Assembly (NCBI GenBank): GCA_018672815.1
Contig: JABHDX010000124.1
Coordinates: forward strand, 1 to 17,349
DNA: 17,349 nucleotides
DNA from: Gammaproteobacteria bacterium
Lineage (GTDB): Bacteria > Pseudomonadota > Gammaproteobacteria > UBA11654
Direction of reading: 5' to 3'
Notes under the pieces: generated by a model
Seen by the model: the letters and a program-made list of their open reading frames with translations, nothing else
Databases searched by the model: none
Told to the model about the DNA's origin: nothing
Part shown: positions 1-8,561 of the stretch, piece after piece
Layout: every line of letters starts with the position of its first letter
How positions within the stretch are numbered: position 1 is the stretch's first letter
Program-made: the position numbers and the translations under genes

Positions 1-91
1 AGCTACTGCTTCTGTTGTTTCTTCTACTTCTGGAGCTACTGCTTCTGTTGTTTCTTCTGCTTCTGGAGCTACTGCTTCTGTTGTTTCTTCT
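1..91. repeat. 33-bp tandem repeat inside rplC, about 2.8 copies
   Basis: Copy A is 1-33, copy B is 34-66, and a partial copy is 67-91 (25 identical bases) before the sequence diverges. A and B differ at only one base, which changes Val to Ala. Each unit keeps the reading frame and encodes 11 residues, PE(A/V)EETTEAVA. Near-identity suggests recent duplication or slippage. The array may continue past the left edge. Confidence 0.95.
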
Positions 92-756
92 TCAACTATT
101 GGGAAAATTTCTCTTTCAATGGACTCTGATTTTATTGCTGGAGTAACTACAACATCAGAATTTGTGTGGCCGACGAATGAACCTTTTATAAATAAAAGAT
201 CCCTATCAGTATCAATATCAATTACTTCAAGGTTTTGTATGGTTCTATTAACATTTCCCATATGTCCAGACATTTTCTTTCCTTTAAAGACTCTACCGGG
301 TGTTTGATTTTGCCCAATTGAACCATGAGCTCTATGTGCAAGTGAATTACCATGTGTCGCATCTTGCATACTAAAATTATGTCTTTTGATTACGCCTGCA
401 TAGCCTTTACCAATCGTTTTACCTGAAACATCAACTTTTTCACCTTTACTAAAATACCCGACAGTAATTTGTTTACCAGTTTCAACCTTACCTAATTCAT
501 ATCCATTAATTCTAAACTCATGTAGTTTTGTGCTTGATTTAGAATTATTTGAATTAAATTGACCCTTATTCGGTTTAGAGTTTTTATTCTTAAGTATTCC
601 CGAGGTTACCTGTATTGCATCATAACCATCAGACTTCTTAGTCTTAATACGATTGATTACATTAGGATTTGCTTGAACAATAGTAACAGGTATAGATTTT
701 CCATCTTCCGTGAAAATCCTGGTCATTCCGCACTTCTTTCCAATGATACCTATCAT
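1..756 (-). CDS. rplC: 50S ribosomal protein L3, partial, with repetitive C-terminal tail
   Basis: L3 is a primary 23S rRNA-binding protein of the large subunit; its long loop reaches toward the peptidyl-transferase centre. The frame opens at ATG 756 (GGAA 7 nt upstream at 764-767) and is still open at base 1, so 252 residues are visible without a stop. Residues 1-209 match the whole L3 family length (about 209 in E. coli): start MIGIIGKKCGMTRIF, the central DATHGNSLAHR and GSIGQNQTPG motifs near 132-154 (the latter holds the glutamine methylated by PrmB in E. coli), then FKGKKMSGHMGN, and an end at TPAIK. Residues 210-252 are extra: a short acidic stretch followed by repeats of EETTEAVAPEA. 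L3 normally ends where this tail begins. In the usual order rplD would follow off the left edge. Identity is certain; the length and function of the tail are unknown. Confidence 0.97.
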   Translation of the reverse strand, partial: MIGIIGKKCGMTRIFTEDGKSIPVTIVQANPNVINRIKTKKSDGYDAIQVTSGILKNKNSKPNKGQFNSNNSKSSTKLHEFRINGYELGKVETGKQITVGYFSKGEKVDVSGKTIGKGYAGVIKRHNFSMQDATHGNSLAHRAHGSIGQNQTPGRVFKGKKMSGHMGNVNRTIQNLEVIDIDTDRDLLFIKGSFVGHTNSDVVVTPAIKSESIEREIFPIVEEETTEAVAPEAEETTEAVAPEVEETTEAVA

Positions 757-993
757 CTAATATTTCCAACAATTTAATAATTTTATTTCTTATATTTTTT
801 TTCATTCAATTATCTTAACTAGCTTACATATCTAAGATATTGATCTATATAGCATTTAATCATATATTTATCTTATGATATCAACTAATAAAACACATTA
901 TTTTTTCTACTCTAGCTTCCTAGAAAAACAACCTATTTTCTTCTCAAAATCCTATAGACCGTAAGCGTTGGAGAAGTATATCAACTTTTAAAC
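757..993 (-). other. Long AT-rich gap between rpsJ and rplC
   Basis: This 237-nt stretch has no convincing gene. It is the longest gap in the window and very AT-rich in its rplC-proximal part. Visible features are: a 6-bp potential stem (940-945 with 971-976, CTTCTC/GAGAAG, 25-nt loop) close to the rpsJ stop; a perfect 8-bp inverted repeat (902-909 with 921-928); and the 8-mer GTTGATAT on the minus strand twice, at 978-985 and 878-885. Several -10-like hexamers occur, but none has a good -35 at 16-18 nt. The gap could be an untranslated leader or regulatory region for rplC and the downstream S10-operon genes. That role is inferred only from its position and length. Confidence 0.6.
902..928. 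repeat. 8-bp inverted repeat in the rpsJ-rplC gap
   Basis: TTTTTCTA at 902-909 and TAGAAAAA at 921-928 are perfect inverted copies around an 11-nt loop. The stem is AT-rich and weak. On the minus strand it is followed by an A-rich run, not a T-run, so it does not look like an intrinsic terminator in the direction of the genes. It may be part of a leader fold or chance in AT-rich DNA. Confidence 0.45.
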
Positions 994-1308
994 TCAGTTC
1001 AATTTTATTTGAACATCAACACCAGCTGGTAATTCTAACTTCATTAATGCATCAATAGTTTTATCATTTGGATTAATGATATCCATTACACGCTTATGAG
1101 TTGTAAGTTCATATTGATCTCTAGCATCTTTATTAACATGTGGAGAAATCAGTAACGTAAAACGCTCTTTGGATGTCGGAAGTGGAATTGGACCAGAAAC
1201 ACTCGATCCAGTTCTTTTCGCAGTATCGACTATTTCCTGAGTAGATGTATCAATCAATTTATGATCGAATGATTTTAACCTAATTCTTATTGATTGATTA
1301 TCAGCCAT
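994..1308 (-). CDS. rpsJ: 30S ribosomal protein S10 (NusE)
   Basis: S10 is a head protein of the small subunit and, as NusE, binds NusB and NusG in antitermination and transcription-translation coupling. The 104 residues match the usual length (103 in E. coli). The protein starts [16 protein letters not shown] and holds the family motifs [20 protein letters not shown] and the end [12 protein letters not shown]. The start at 1308 is supported by AAAGAGGG in the last codons of fusA, about 8 nt upstream. Only 3 nt separate it from the fusA stop, so it is translated as part of the str operon. The tuf copy (tufA) that often sits between fusA and rpsJ is absent. An unusually long 237-nt gap follows before rplC. 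Confidence 0.99.
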   Translation of the reverse strand: MADNQSIRIRLKSFDHKLIDTSTQEIVDTAKRTGSSVSGPIPLPTSKERFTLLISPHVNKDARDQYELTTHKRVMDIINPNDKTIDALMKLELPAGVDVQIKLN

Positions 1309-1311
1309 TAA

Positions 1312-3405
1312 TTATCCCTCTTTAGTTGACATAGCTTCAGCTTGTTTTTTTGGTGCTTCACTATATTTTTCAAATTCCATCGTGTAGGTTGCTCTTCCTT
1401 GAGACATAGACCTTAAATCCGTAGCATAACCAAACATCTCAGCTAATGGAACTTCAGCTCTTATAATCTTTCCTGCTGGTGATTCATCCATCCCTTGAAG
1501 AATTCCCCTTCTTCTATTTAGGTCACCGTTAACATCGCCCATATAATCTTCTGGAGTTACTACTTCAACTTTCATTACAGGCTCAAGTAAAACTGGATTA
1601 GCTTTTAATGCACCATCCTTAAATGCCATAGATCCTGCAACTCTGAAAGCAACTTCACTAGAATCAACATCATGAAATGAACCGTCATATAAACTAACTT
1701 TTACATCTACAACTGGGAATCCAGTAATTACACCATTTGACATTTGCTGCTGAATTCCTTTATCTACAGCTGGTATAAATTCTTTTGGAATAACACCACC
1801 TGTTATTTCATTAACAAACTCATACCCATCACCAGGCTTTTGTGGCTCTATTCTTATATAAACATGGCCAAACTGTCCTCTACCACCAGACTGTCTTATA
1901 AATTTAGCCTCTTGTTCAACTGGCTTTTTAATAGTTTCTCTATATGCTACTTGAGGTCTACCGACATTCGCATCAACTTTAAACTCTCTTGATAAACGGT
2001 CAACAATTATATCTAAGTGGAGTTCACCCATGCCTGAAATAATTGTCTGACCAGATTCTTCATCTGTCTTTACACTAAATGATGGGTCTTCTTTAGCTAA
2101 TTTTTGGAGACCTATACCCATTTTAGACTCATCTTCAGTAGATTTTGGTTCTACAGCAACTGAAATAACAGGAGCTGGGAATTCCATTTTTTCTAGAGTA
2201 ATGATACTTTTTAAATCAGATAATGTATCTCCAGTAGTGACATTTTTAAGACCAACAGCTGCCGCAATATCTCCAGCTCTAACTTCTTTTATCTCATCTC
2301 TAGTATTTGAGTGCATTTGGAGAATTCTACCTATTCTCTCTTTTTGAGACTTAAGAGGATTAAAAATAGTATCGCCAGAATTTAAAACGCCAGAATACAC
2401 TCTAAAAAAAGTAAGATTTCCAACAAATGGATCGTTAGCAATTTTGAATGCTAAAGCTGAAAAATCCTCATTATCATCTGCCTTTCTAGTAGCCTCTTCT
2501 TCGCTTTCATTGAGTCCTACAATAGCTGGCTTATCTAATGGTGAAGGCAGGAAGTGAACAACTGCATCAAGCATAGCTTGGACACCCTTATTTTTGAATG
2601 CAGAACCACAAACTACAGGTACAATATCACCATTAAGCGTTCTGGCTCTTATTCCAGAGATAATTTCTTCCTGTGATAAATCACCACTCTCGAGATATTT
2701 CTCTAATAATTCTTCATCTGCTTCTGCTGCAGCTTCTACCATTTTCTCTCTCAAATCTTCACAAACATCTATTAAATCATCAGGAATATCTTCTTCTTTA
2801 TATGTTGCACCTAGATCTTCATCATTCCAATTAATAGCTTTCATACGAATCAGATCAACAACTCCTTTAAAGTTTTCTTCAGCGCCTATTGCCATTTGAA
2901 TTGGAATAGGATTTGCCCCTAATCTATCTTTAATCTGAGAAACAACTCTAAGAAAATCTGCTCCTGCTCTATCCATTTTATTAACAAAAGCCATTCTTGG
3001 AACTGAATACTTATTAGCTTGTCTCCATACAGTTTCTGATTGAGGTTCAACGCCGCCAACTGCACAGAAAACTGCTACAGCGCTATCAAGAACTCTAAGA
3101 GATCTTTCAACTTCAATTGTAAAATCCACATGCCCCGGTGTATCAATAATATTGATTCTATGTTGGTCGAATTGCTGATCCATGCCCTGCCAAAAACAAG
3201 TTGTAGCAGCAGATGTAATTGTTATCCCTCTTTCTTGTTCTTGCTCCATCCAATCCATGACAGCATTTCCATCATGAACTTCTCCAATTTTATGTGATAT
3301 ACCTGTATAGAATAGAACTCTTTCTGTAGTGGTGGTTTTTCCAGCATCAATATGGGCCATTATGCCTATATTTCTATACCTATTTATTGGTGTTGTTCTA
3401 GCCAT
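1312..3405 (-). CDS. fusA: Elongation factor G
   Basis: EF-G is the cytoplasmic GTPase that drives tRNA-mRNA translocation and, with RRF, ribosome recycling. The 697 residues are close to the usual 700-704. G-domain motifs are complete: AHIDAGKT at 17-24, the RGITI switch-I motif, DTPGH at 88-92 and NKMD at 142-145. Later domains show the family sequences, including a domain-III stretch with GMGELHLDI and a domain-IV stretch with GGRGQFGHV and SMAFKDGAL. The C-terminus is a short Lys/Glu-rich tail. The start at ATG 3405 follows rpsG by 22 nt, with only a weak GGAT ribosome-binding sequence. The stop lies 3 nt before rpsJ. No deletion or odd residue is apparent, and the copy reads as the housekeeping EF-G. 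Confidence 0.99.
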   Translation of the reverse strand: MARTTPINRYRNIGIMAHIDAGKTTTTERVLFYTGISHKIGEVHDGNAVMDWMEQEQERGITITSAATTCFWQGMDQQFDQHRINIIDTPGHVDFTIEVERSLRVLDSAVAVFCAVGGVEPQSETVWRQANKYSVPRMAFVNKMDRAGADFLRVVSQIKDRLGANPIPIQMAIGAEENFKGVVDLIRMKAINWNDEDLGATYKEEDIPDDLIDVCEDLREKMVEAAAEADEELLEKYLESGDLSQEEIISGIRARTLNGDIVPVVCGSAFKNKGVQAMLDAVVHFLPSPLDKPAIVGLNESEEEATRKADDNEDFSALAFKIANDPFVGNLTFFRVYSGVLNSGDTIFNPLKSQKERIGRILQMHSNTRDEIKEVRAGDIAAAVGLKNVTTGDTLSDLKSIITLEKMEFPAPVISVAVEPKSTEDESKMGIGLQKLAKEDPSFSVKTDEESGQTIISGMGELHLDIIVDRLSREFKVDANVGRPQVAYRETIKKPVEQEAKFIRQSGGRGQFGHVYIRIEPQKPGDGYEFVNEITGGVIPKEFIPAVDKGIQQQMSNGVITGFPVVDVKVSLYDGSFHDVDSSEVAFRVAGSMAFKDGALKANPVLLEPVMKVEVVTPEDYMGDVNGDLNRRRGILQGMDESPAGKIIRAEVPLAEMFGYATDLRSMSQGRATYTMEFEKYSEAPKKQAEAMSTKEG

Positions 3406-3427
3406 TGTTAATCCAATTGAATAATTT

Positions 3428-3907
3428 TTACCAGCGAAAATGTGAAAACGCTTTGTTTGCTTCTGCCATTCTATGAGTGTCTTCTTTCTTTTTCATTGCA
3501 TTGCCTTTGTTATTTGATGCATCAAGAAGTTCATTGGCTAACTTAGACTTCATATTTTTCTCGCTTCTTCCTCTTGCTGCTTCAATTAACCATCTCATTG
3601 CAAGGGCCTCTCTTCTTTCTTGCCGAACCTCGACCGGTATTTGATATGTAGCACCACCAACTCTTCTTGACCTTACCTCTACAACTGGTTTTAAATTATT
3701 TAGAAGATCCGAAAATATTTCTGGTGCTTTGTCCTGAGTTTCACCAAGCTTACCTACAAGAGTATCCAATGCATCATAAACAATTTTTTCTGCTGTAGAT
3801 TTCTTCCCATCCTTCATAATCATATTTATAAATTTTGCAAGTAGACGACTTGAAAACTTTGGATCTGGTAAGATTTCTCTTTTTATTGCTACATTTCTTC
3901 TAGACAT
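3428..3907 (-). CDS. rpsG: 30S ribosomal protein S7
   Basis: S7 nucleates assembly of the 3' major domain of 16S rRNA and lines the mRNA exit/E-site region of the 30S head. The 159 residues match the usual 156 or so. The start [18 protein letters not shown], the rRNA-binding [17 protein letters not shown] segment and [12 protein letters not shown] near residue 105 are typical, as is the ending with an aromatic FSHFRW. The start at 3907 lies only 3 nt after the rpsL stop, with an AAAGGG ribosome-binding sequence inside the rpsL 3' end. In E. coli S7 represses its own operon by binding the roughly 100-nt rpsL-rpsG spacer. That spacer does not exist here. Confidence 0.99.
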   Translation of the reverse strand: MSRRNVAIKREILPDPKFSSRLLAKFINMIMKDGKKSTAEKIVYDALDTLVGKLGETQDKAPEIFSDLLNNLKPVVEVRSRRVGGATYQIPVEVRQERREALAMRWLIEAARGRSEKNMKSKLANELLDASNNKGNAMKKKEDTHRMAEANKAFSHFRW

Positions 3908-3910
3908 GTT

Positions 3911-4285
3911 TTAGCCCTTTGGTTTTTTTGTTCCATATTTTGATCTACTTTGTGTTCTTCCACTAACACCTGAGCAATCCAAAGTCCCTCTGATTGTATG
4001 ATATCGGACTCCTGGCAGATCCTTTACTCTACCTCCTCTAATCAATACAACGGAATGTTCTTGTAAGTTATGTCCTTCACCACCTATATAGCTAGTCACC
4101 TCAAATCCATTGGTTAATCTAACTCTTGCCACCTTCCTAAGTGCAGAATTTGGCTTTTTTGGTGTAGTCGTGTAAACACGAGTGCAAACTCCTCTTTTTT
4201 GAGGTTTTCCTTCTAAAGCAGGAACGTTATTTTTAACTACCTTTCTCTTACGAGACTTTCTTACTAATTGATTTACAGTTGCCAT
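3911..4285 (-). CDS. rpsL: 30S ribosomal protein S12
   Basis: S12 sits at the decoding centre of the 30S subunit and controls accuracy. At 124 residues it has the family length. It holds the [19 protein letters not shown] segment, whose lysine is the classic site of streptomycin-resistance changes and is wild type here. It also holds [17 protein letters not shown], whose aspartate is methylthiolated by RimO in E. coli. The start at 4285 has no clear Shine-Dalgarno sequence; the upstream bases are nearly all A and T. The gene is the first of the rpsL-rpsG-fusA-rpsJ run. It follows rpoC by 82 nt, and a good promoter lies in that gap, so it may be expressed both by read-through from rpoC and from its own promoter. 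Confidence 0.99.
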   Translation of the reverse strand: MATVNQLVRKSRKRKVVKNNVPALEGKPQKRGVCTRVYTTTPKKPNSALRKVARVRLTNGFEVTSYIGGEGHNLQEHSVVLIRGGRVKDLPGVRYHTIRGTLDCSGVSGRTQSRSKYGTKKPKG

Positions 4286-4314
4286 TATATTTTCTATATT
4301 TAAATTGTTGTGGG

Positions 4315-4343
4315 ATTCTATTCTTCTATTAGATATGGTTCAA
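4315..4343 (-). promoter_or_regulatory. Predicted sigma-70 promoter for the str operon
   Basis: On the minus strand, TTGAAC (4338-4343) and TAGAAT (4315-4320) are separated by exactly 17 nt. The -35 matches TTGACA at 4 of 6 positions and the -10 matches TATAAT at 5 of 6. Transcription would start near 4308 and leave a leader of roughly 22 nt before rpsL. The site lies in the 82-nt rpoC-rpsL gap, where a str-operon promoter would be expected. No terminator for rpoC is visible in the same gap. Confidence 0.6.
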
Positions 4344-4367
4344 GTAATTTAGTATTTATTATTCAGC

Positions 4368-7300
4368 TTAAGCTACAATTTCTTTCTCAGAATCACTTGA
4401 AGATTCTAGATCTTTTAATGCCTCTGAAAATTCTTGTGCAGCAATTTCTTCAACATCTTCTTCTGTTTTATAACCTGTTCCAGCAGGAACTAATCTTCCT
4501 ACAACAACATTCTCTTTTAAGCCTCTAAGCTTATCTGTACTTCCTTTGACAGCTGCCTCAGTAAGAACTCTTGTTGTTTCTTGAAAAGATGCAGCAGATA
4601 TGAATGAAGTTGTTGCTAATGATGCTTTTGTAATACCCATTAGAACTGGCTTAAATGTTGCTGGTTTGAGGTCACTATCTTTAATTTTCTTATTAATATC
4701 TTCTAATTCAGACCTATTAATTTGTTCATTAACTAACAAATTAGTATCGCCCGGATTATCAATTTCTACTGTCCTCATCATTTGCCTTGTAATTATCTCA
4801 ATATGTTTATCATTGATTGGAACGCCCTGGAGTCTATATACATCTTGCACTTCTTTTACGAGATACTTTGAAACAGCCTCAACACCTTGAACCTCAAGAA
4901 TATCATGTAGACTAAGCTCCCCATCTGATATGATTTCTCCTTTCTCTATACTTTCTCCTTCGAAAATATTCAGGGTTCTCGCCTTGGAAATAAGCTCTTC
5001 ATAGCTTGTACCATCTTCATCAGTAATGACTAGTCTTACCTTACCCTTTGTTTCTTTGCCAAAACTAGTAATGCCTGAATATTTAGCAAGGATTGCTGCA
5101 TCTTTTGGTTTCCTTGCCTCAAATAAATCTGCTACCCTAGGAAGACCACCAGTAATATCACTTGTTTTTGATGATTCTAGTGGAATTCTTGCAATAACAT
5201 CTCCAGCATTAATTTTTGATCCATCCTGAATGCTTATTATTGCCCCAGAAGGAAATGTATACTTTATAGGTGTTTCAGTCCCACTAAAAAATACAGGTTT
5301 TCCTTTAGAGTCCTCTATAGATGCCTGCGGCCTTAATGATGTTGTAGAGCTAGATTGTTTTTTTGTATCTGTAATAATAATATTTGATAACCCGGTCATT
5401 TCATCTACCTGTTCAGAGGTTGTAACTCCCTCGATAAAATCTTCAAATTGTATTACACCTTTTGCCTCAGCAACGATAGGATGAGTATGTGGATCCCATG
5501 TTGAAATTATTTCGCCACTTTTAACTTTTTGACCGTCTTTTATAGTTATTACTGCACCATAAGGAATTTTATAACTTTCTTTTTCTTTACCAAACTTATC
5601 ACTAATTTTTATTTCGCCTGATCGGCCTACCGCAACAAAATCTTTATTAACATTTTTTATAGTTTTAATGTTATTGAATGTAGCCTTACCATCATTATTA
5701 ACTTCAACACAGTTATCAGCTGCTGCGCTTGAAGCAGCACCTCCAATATGAAAAGTTCTCATAGTAAGTTGTGTACCTGGTTCTCCAATTGACTGAGCAG
5801 CTATAATTCCAACAGCTTCGCCAATATTAACAATATTACCTCTAGCTAAATCCCTTCCATAGCAATTTATACAAATTCCATGATTTGTTTCACATGTAAC
5901 TGCCGATCTAACCTTGATAGAATCAATCCCATATTCTTCTAATAAATCAACATTATTCTCTTCTATTATGGTTCCCGACTTCAATATTGTTTTTTTTGTA
6001 CTTTGATCAATTAAAGGTTCTGCTAAAACCCTTCCAAGAATTCTCTGGCTAAGCTTCTCAACTATTTCTCCACCTTCAATAATCACTGAAACAGTTAATC
6101 CATTTTTAGTTCCACAATCCTCTTCAGTTATAACTAGATCCTGTGATACATCGACTAGTCTTCTTGTCAAATAACCTGAGTTTGCAGTTTTTAATGCAGT
6201 ATCTGCTAAACCTTTTCTTGCTCCATGTGTAGATATAAAATATTGAAGAATATTTAAGCCTTCTCTAAAATTTGCTGTAATAGGTGTTTCAATAATTGAG
6301 CCATCAGGTTTAGCCATTAATCCTCTCATTCCTGCCAGTTGTCTTATCTGTGCTGCGGATCCTCTAGCACCAGAATCAGCCATCATAAAAATTGAATTAA
6401 ATGAGGCTTGCTTTTGTTCTTTGCCATCTGTATCAGTAACTGTTTCATTACCTAATTTATCCATCATTGCTGTGGCGACTTGATCATTTGTTCTAGACCA
6501 TATATCAACAACCTTATTGTATCTTTCTCCTTGAGTTAGAAGACCTGATGAAAATTGATCTTGTATGCCTTGCACTTGGTTTTCTGCATCTGACAAAATA
6601 TTAGTTTTTTGTTCTGGTACAGTCATATCATCCAGAGCAATCGAGACACCTGATTTTGTAGCAAATTCAAAACCCATATACATTAGTTTATCAGCAAAGA
6701 TTACTGCTGCTTTTAAACCTACTTCTCTATATGACTTATTAATAAGTCTAGAAATTTCTTTACTATCCATTGTTTTATTAATTTCCGAGAAGGGAATTTC
6801 TTGAGGAACTATTGATGAAAATATAGCTCTTCCAACTGTTGTTTCTATTATCCTAGAAGTACTTTCTTCATCATTATTAGTAAGAGCACGATCAAGCCTT
6901 ACTTTTATTTTTGCATGCAGTCCTACATGTTTATTATCAAATGACCTCTGAAGCTCTGAAATATCACTGAAAATAGAGCCTTCACCTAAATCATTTAATT
7001 TCTCACGAGTCATGTAGTATAAACCCAATACTACATCTTGGGAGGGAACAATTATCGGCTCACCATTAGCAGGTGATAAAATATTATTTGTTGACATCAT
7101 TAAAGCTCTTGATTCAAGCTGTGCCTCAATCGATAAAGGAACATGGACAGCCATTTGATCGCCATCAAAGTCGGCATTGAAAGCTTTACAAACAAGTGGA
7201 TGCAATTGAATAGCCTTACCTTCAATCAGAACTGGCTCAAAAGCTTGAATTCCTAGCCTATGTAGTGTTGGCGCACGATTCAACAATATTGGATGCTGTC

Positions 7301-8549
7301 TTATAACATTATCAAGAATATCCCATATTTCTGGTCCTTCAAGCTCTACAAGTCTCTTTGCAGCTTTTATTGTAGTAGCTTCACCTTGATATATTAATTT
7401 ACTGAAAACAAAAGGTTTAAAAAGTTCCAAAGCCATTTTCTTTGGTATTCCACATTGATGCAATTTCAATGTTGGACCTACTACAATTACTGATCTCCCT
7501 GAGTAGTCGACTCTTTTTCCTAATAAGTTTTGTCTAAATCTTCCTTGCTTTCCTTTAATCATATCTGCTAAGGATTTTAATGGTCTTTTATTCGAACCAG
7601 TTACAGCTCTACCCATTCTTCCATTATCCAAAAGAGCATCAACAGATTTTTGTAACATTCTTTTTTCATTTCTTACTATAATTTCAGGAGCATTTAGATC
7701 AAGTAGTCTTTGCAGTCTATTATTTCTATTAATAACTCTCCTATATAAGTCATTAAGATCAGAAGTAGCAAACCTTCCACCATCTAATGGGACAAGCGGT
7801 CTAAGATCTGGTGGCAGTATAGGGAGAGCATGCATTACCATCCATTCAGGTCTATTACCTGAATTCATTAGTGATTCAACTAACTTTAGTCTCTTCTGAA
7901 ACCTTTTGATTTTTATTTGCGAAGCTGTACCTTCCATGTCTTCGAGTATTTTTGACATCTCAGACTCTAAATTAATATTTTTTAGAATTTCATAGATAGC
8001 TTCTGCACCCATAGAAGCTGAAAAATCATCACCAAATTCCTCCAGAGCTTCAATATACTGTTCCTCACTCATCAATTCCCCTTGAGTAAGATCTGTCATT
8101 CCTGTATCTGTAACGAGATATGCTTCAAAATAAAGTACACGCTCAATTTCTCTTAGAGTCATATCTAAAAGGAGACCAATTCTAGAAGGTAAAGATTTTA
8201 AGAACCAAATGTGTGCTACTGGACTAGCCAACTCTAAGTGCCCCATTCTTTCTCTTCTTACTTTACTTTGGGTAACTTCTACTCCGCATTTTTCACATAC
8301 GACTCCTCTATGTTTTAATCTTTTATATTTTCCACACAGGCATTCATAATCCTTAACAGGTCCAAATATCTTTGCACAAAATAGGCCATCTCTTTCGGGT
8401 CTGAATGTCCGATAATTTATCGTTTCAGGTTTTTTTACTTCTCCATATGACCATGACCTTACCATCTCAGGTGAGGCCAGCCCTATTTTTATATAATCAA
8501 AATCCTCAGATAATGGTTTTTGATTGAAAATATTTAGTAAATTTCGCAT
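4368..8549 (-). CDS. rpoC: DNA-directed RNA polymerase subunit beta-prime
   Basis: Beta-prime carries the catalytic Mg-binding loop of RNA polymerase. The 1393 residues compare with 1407 in E. coli. The first zinc-binding domain has C70, C72, C85 and C88. The catalytic motif [10 protein letters not shown] starts at residue 458, so the Mg-binding aspartates are D460, D462 and D464, the same numbers as in E. coli. The second zinc site has C812, C886, C893 and C896. The trigger-loop/bridge region ([18 protein letters not shown] and the [19 protein letters not shown] stretch) is intact, and the proteobacterial insert SI3 between the trigger-loop halves is present. The C-terminus ends in a short acidic tail. 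The start at 8549 lies 12 nt after the rpoB stop, with AGG overlapping that stop codon. It is an ordinary, complete copy. Confidence 0.99.
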   Translation of the reverse strand: MRNLLNIFNQKPLSEDFDYIKIGLASPEMVRSWSYGEVKKPETINYRTFRPERDGLFCAKIFGPVKDYECLCGKYKRLKHRGVVCEKCGVEVTQSKVRRERMGHLELASPVAHIWFLKSLPSRIGLLLDMTLREIERVLYFEAYLVTDTGMTDLTQGELMSEEQYIEALEEFGDDFSASMGAEAIYEILKNINLESEMSKILEDMEGTASQIKIKRFQKRLKLVESLMNSGNRPEWMVMHALPILPPDLRPLVPLDGGRFATSDLNDLYRRVINRNNRLQRLLDLNAPEIIVRNEKRMLQKSVDALLDNGRMGRAVTGSNKRPLKSLADMIKGKQGRFRQNLLGKRVDYSGRSVIVVGPTLKLHQCGIPKKMALELFKPFVFSKLIYQGEATTIKAAKRLVELEGPEIWDILDNVIRQHPILLNRAPTLHRLGIQAFEPVLIEGKAIQLHPLVCKAFNADFDGDQMAVHVPLSIEAQLESRALMMSTNNILSPANGEPIIVPSQDVVLGLYYMTREKLNDLGEGSIFSDISELQRSFDNKHVGLHAKIKVRLDRALTNNDEESTSRIIETTVGRAIFSSIVPQEIPFSEINKTMDSKEISRLINKSYREVGLKAAVIFADKLMYMGFEFATKSGVSIALDDMTVPEQKTNILSDAENQVQGIQDQFSSGLLTQGERYNKVVDIWSRTNDQVATAMMDKLGNETVTDTDGKEQKQASFNSIFMMADSGARGSAAQIRQLAGMRGLMAKPDGSIIETPITANFREGLNILQYFISTHGARKGLADTALKTANSGYLTRRLVDVSQDLVITEEDCGTKNGLTVSVIIEGGEIVEKLSQRILGRVLAEPLIDQSTKKTILKSGTIIEENNVDLLEEYGIDSIKVRSAVTCETNHGICINCYGRDLARGNIVNIGEAVGIIAAQSIGEPGTQLTMRTFHIGGAASSAAADNCVEVNNDGKATFNNIKTIKNVNKDFVAVGRSGEIKISDKFGKEKESYKIPYGAVITIKDGQKVKSGEIISTWDPHTHPIVAEAKGVIQFEDFIEGVTTSEQVDEMTGLSNIIITDTKKQSSSTTSLRPQASIEDSKGKPVFFSGTETPIKYTFPSGAIISIQDGSKINAGDVIARIPLESSKTSDITGGLPRVADLFEARKPKDAAILAKYSGITSFGKETKGKVRLVITDEDGTSYEELISKARTLNIFEGESIEKGEIISDGELSLHDILEVQGVEAVSKYLVKEVQDVYRLQGVPINDKHIEIITRQMMRTVEIDNPGDTNLLVNEQINRSELEDINKKIKDSDLKPATFKPVLMGITKASLATTSFISAASFQETTRVLTEAAVKGSTDKLRGLKENVVVGRLVPAGTGYKTEEDVEEIAAQEFSEALKDLESSSDSEKEIVA

Positions 8550-8561
8550 TGTTTTAAAGAC

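Noticed and set aside
1..91. Regular direct repeats that could be taken for a CRISPR array or VNTR locus outside genes
   Set aside because: The units are contiguous without spacers, keep the rplC reading frame and encode an 11-residue peptide repeat, so this is an in-gene tandem repeat.
662..805. 47-residue ORF on the minus strand (start MKKNIRNKIIKLLEILDDRY) overlapping the rplC start in another frame
   Set aside because: Most of it is an alternative-frame reading of conserved rplC codons, and it has no ribosome-binding site; it is probably chance.
902..928. Inverted repeat considered as an intrinsic terminator after rpsJ
   Set aside because: The stem is AT-only except for one pair and lacks a T-run on the minus-strand 3' side.
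979..984. TTGATA as a -35 paired with TATAGG (951-956) for an rplC promoter
   Set aside because: The spacing is 22 nt, too long for a sigma-70 promoter, and no better partner exists at 16-18 nt.
2594..2899. Plus-strand open frames of 60-120 codons across the window, including this one inside fusA
   Set aside because: All lie antisense to strongly conserved genes, resemble no family I recognise and have Ser/Leu/Ile-rich compositions expected from reading AT-rich genes backwards.
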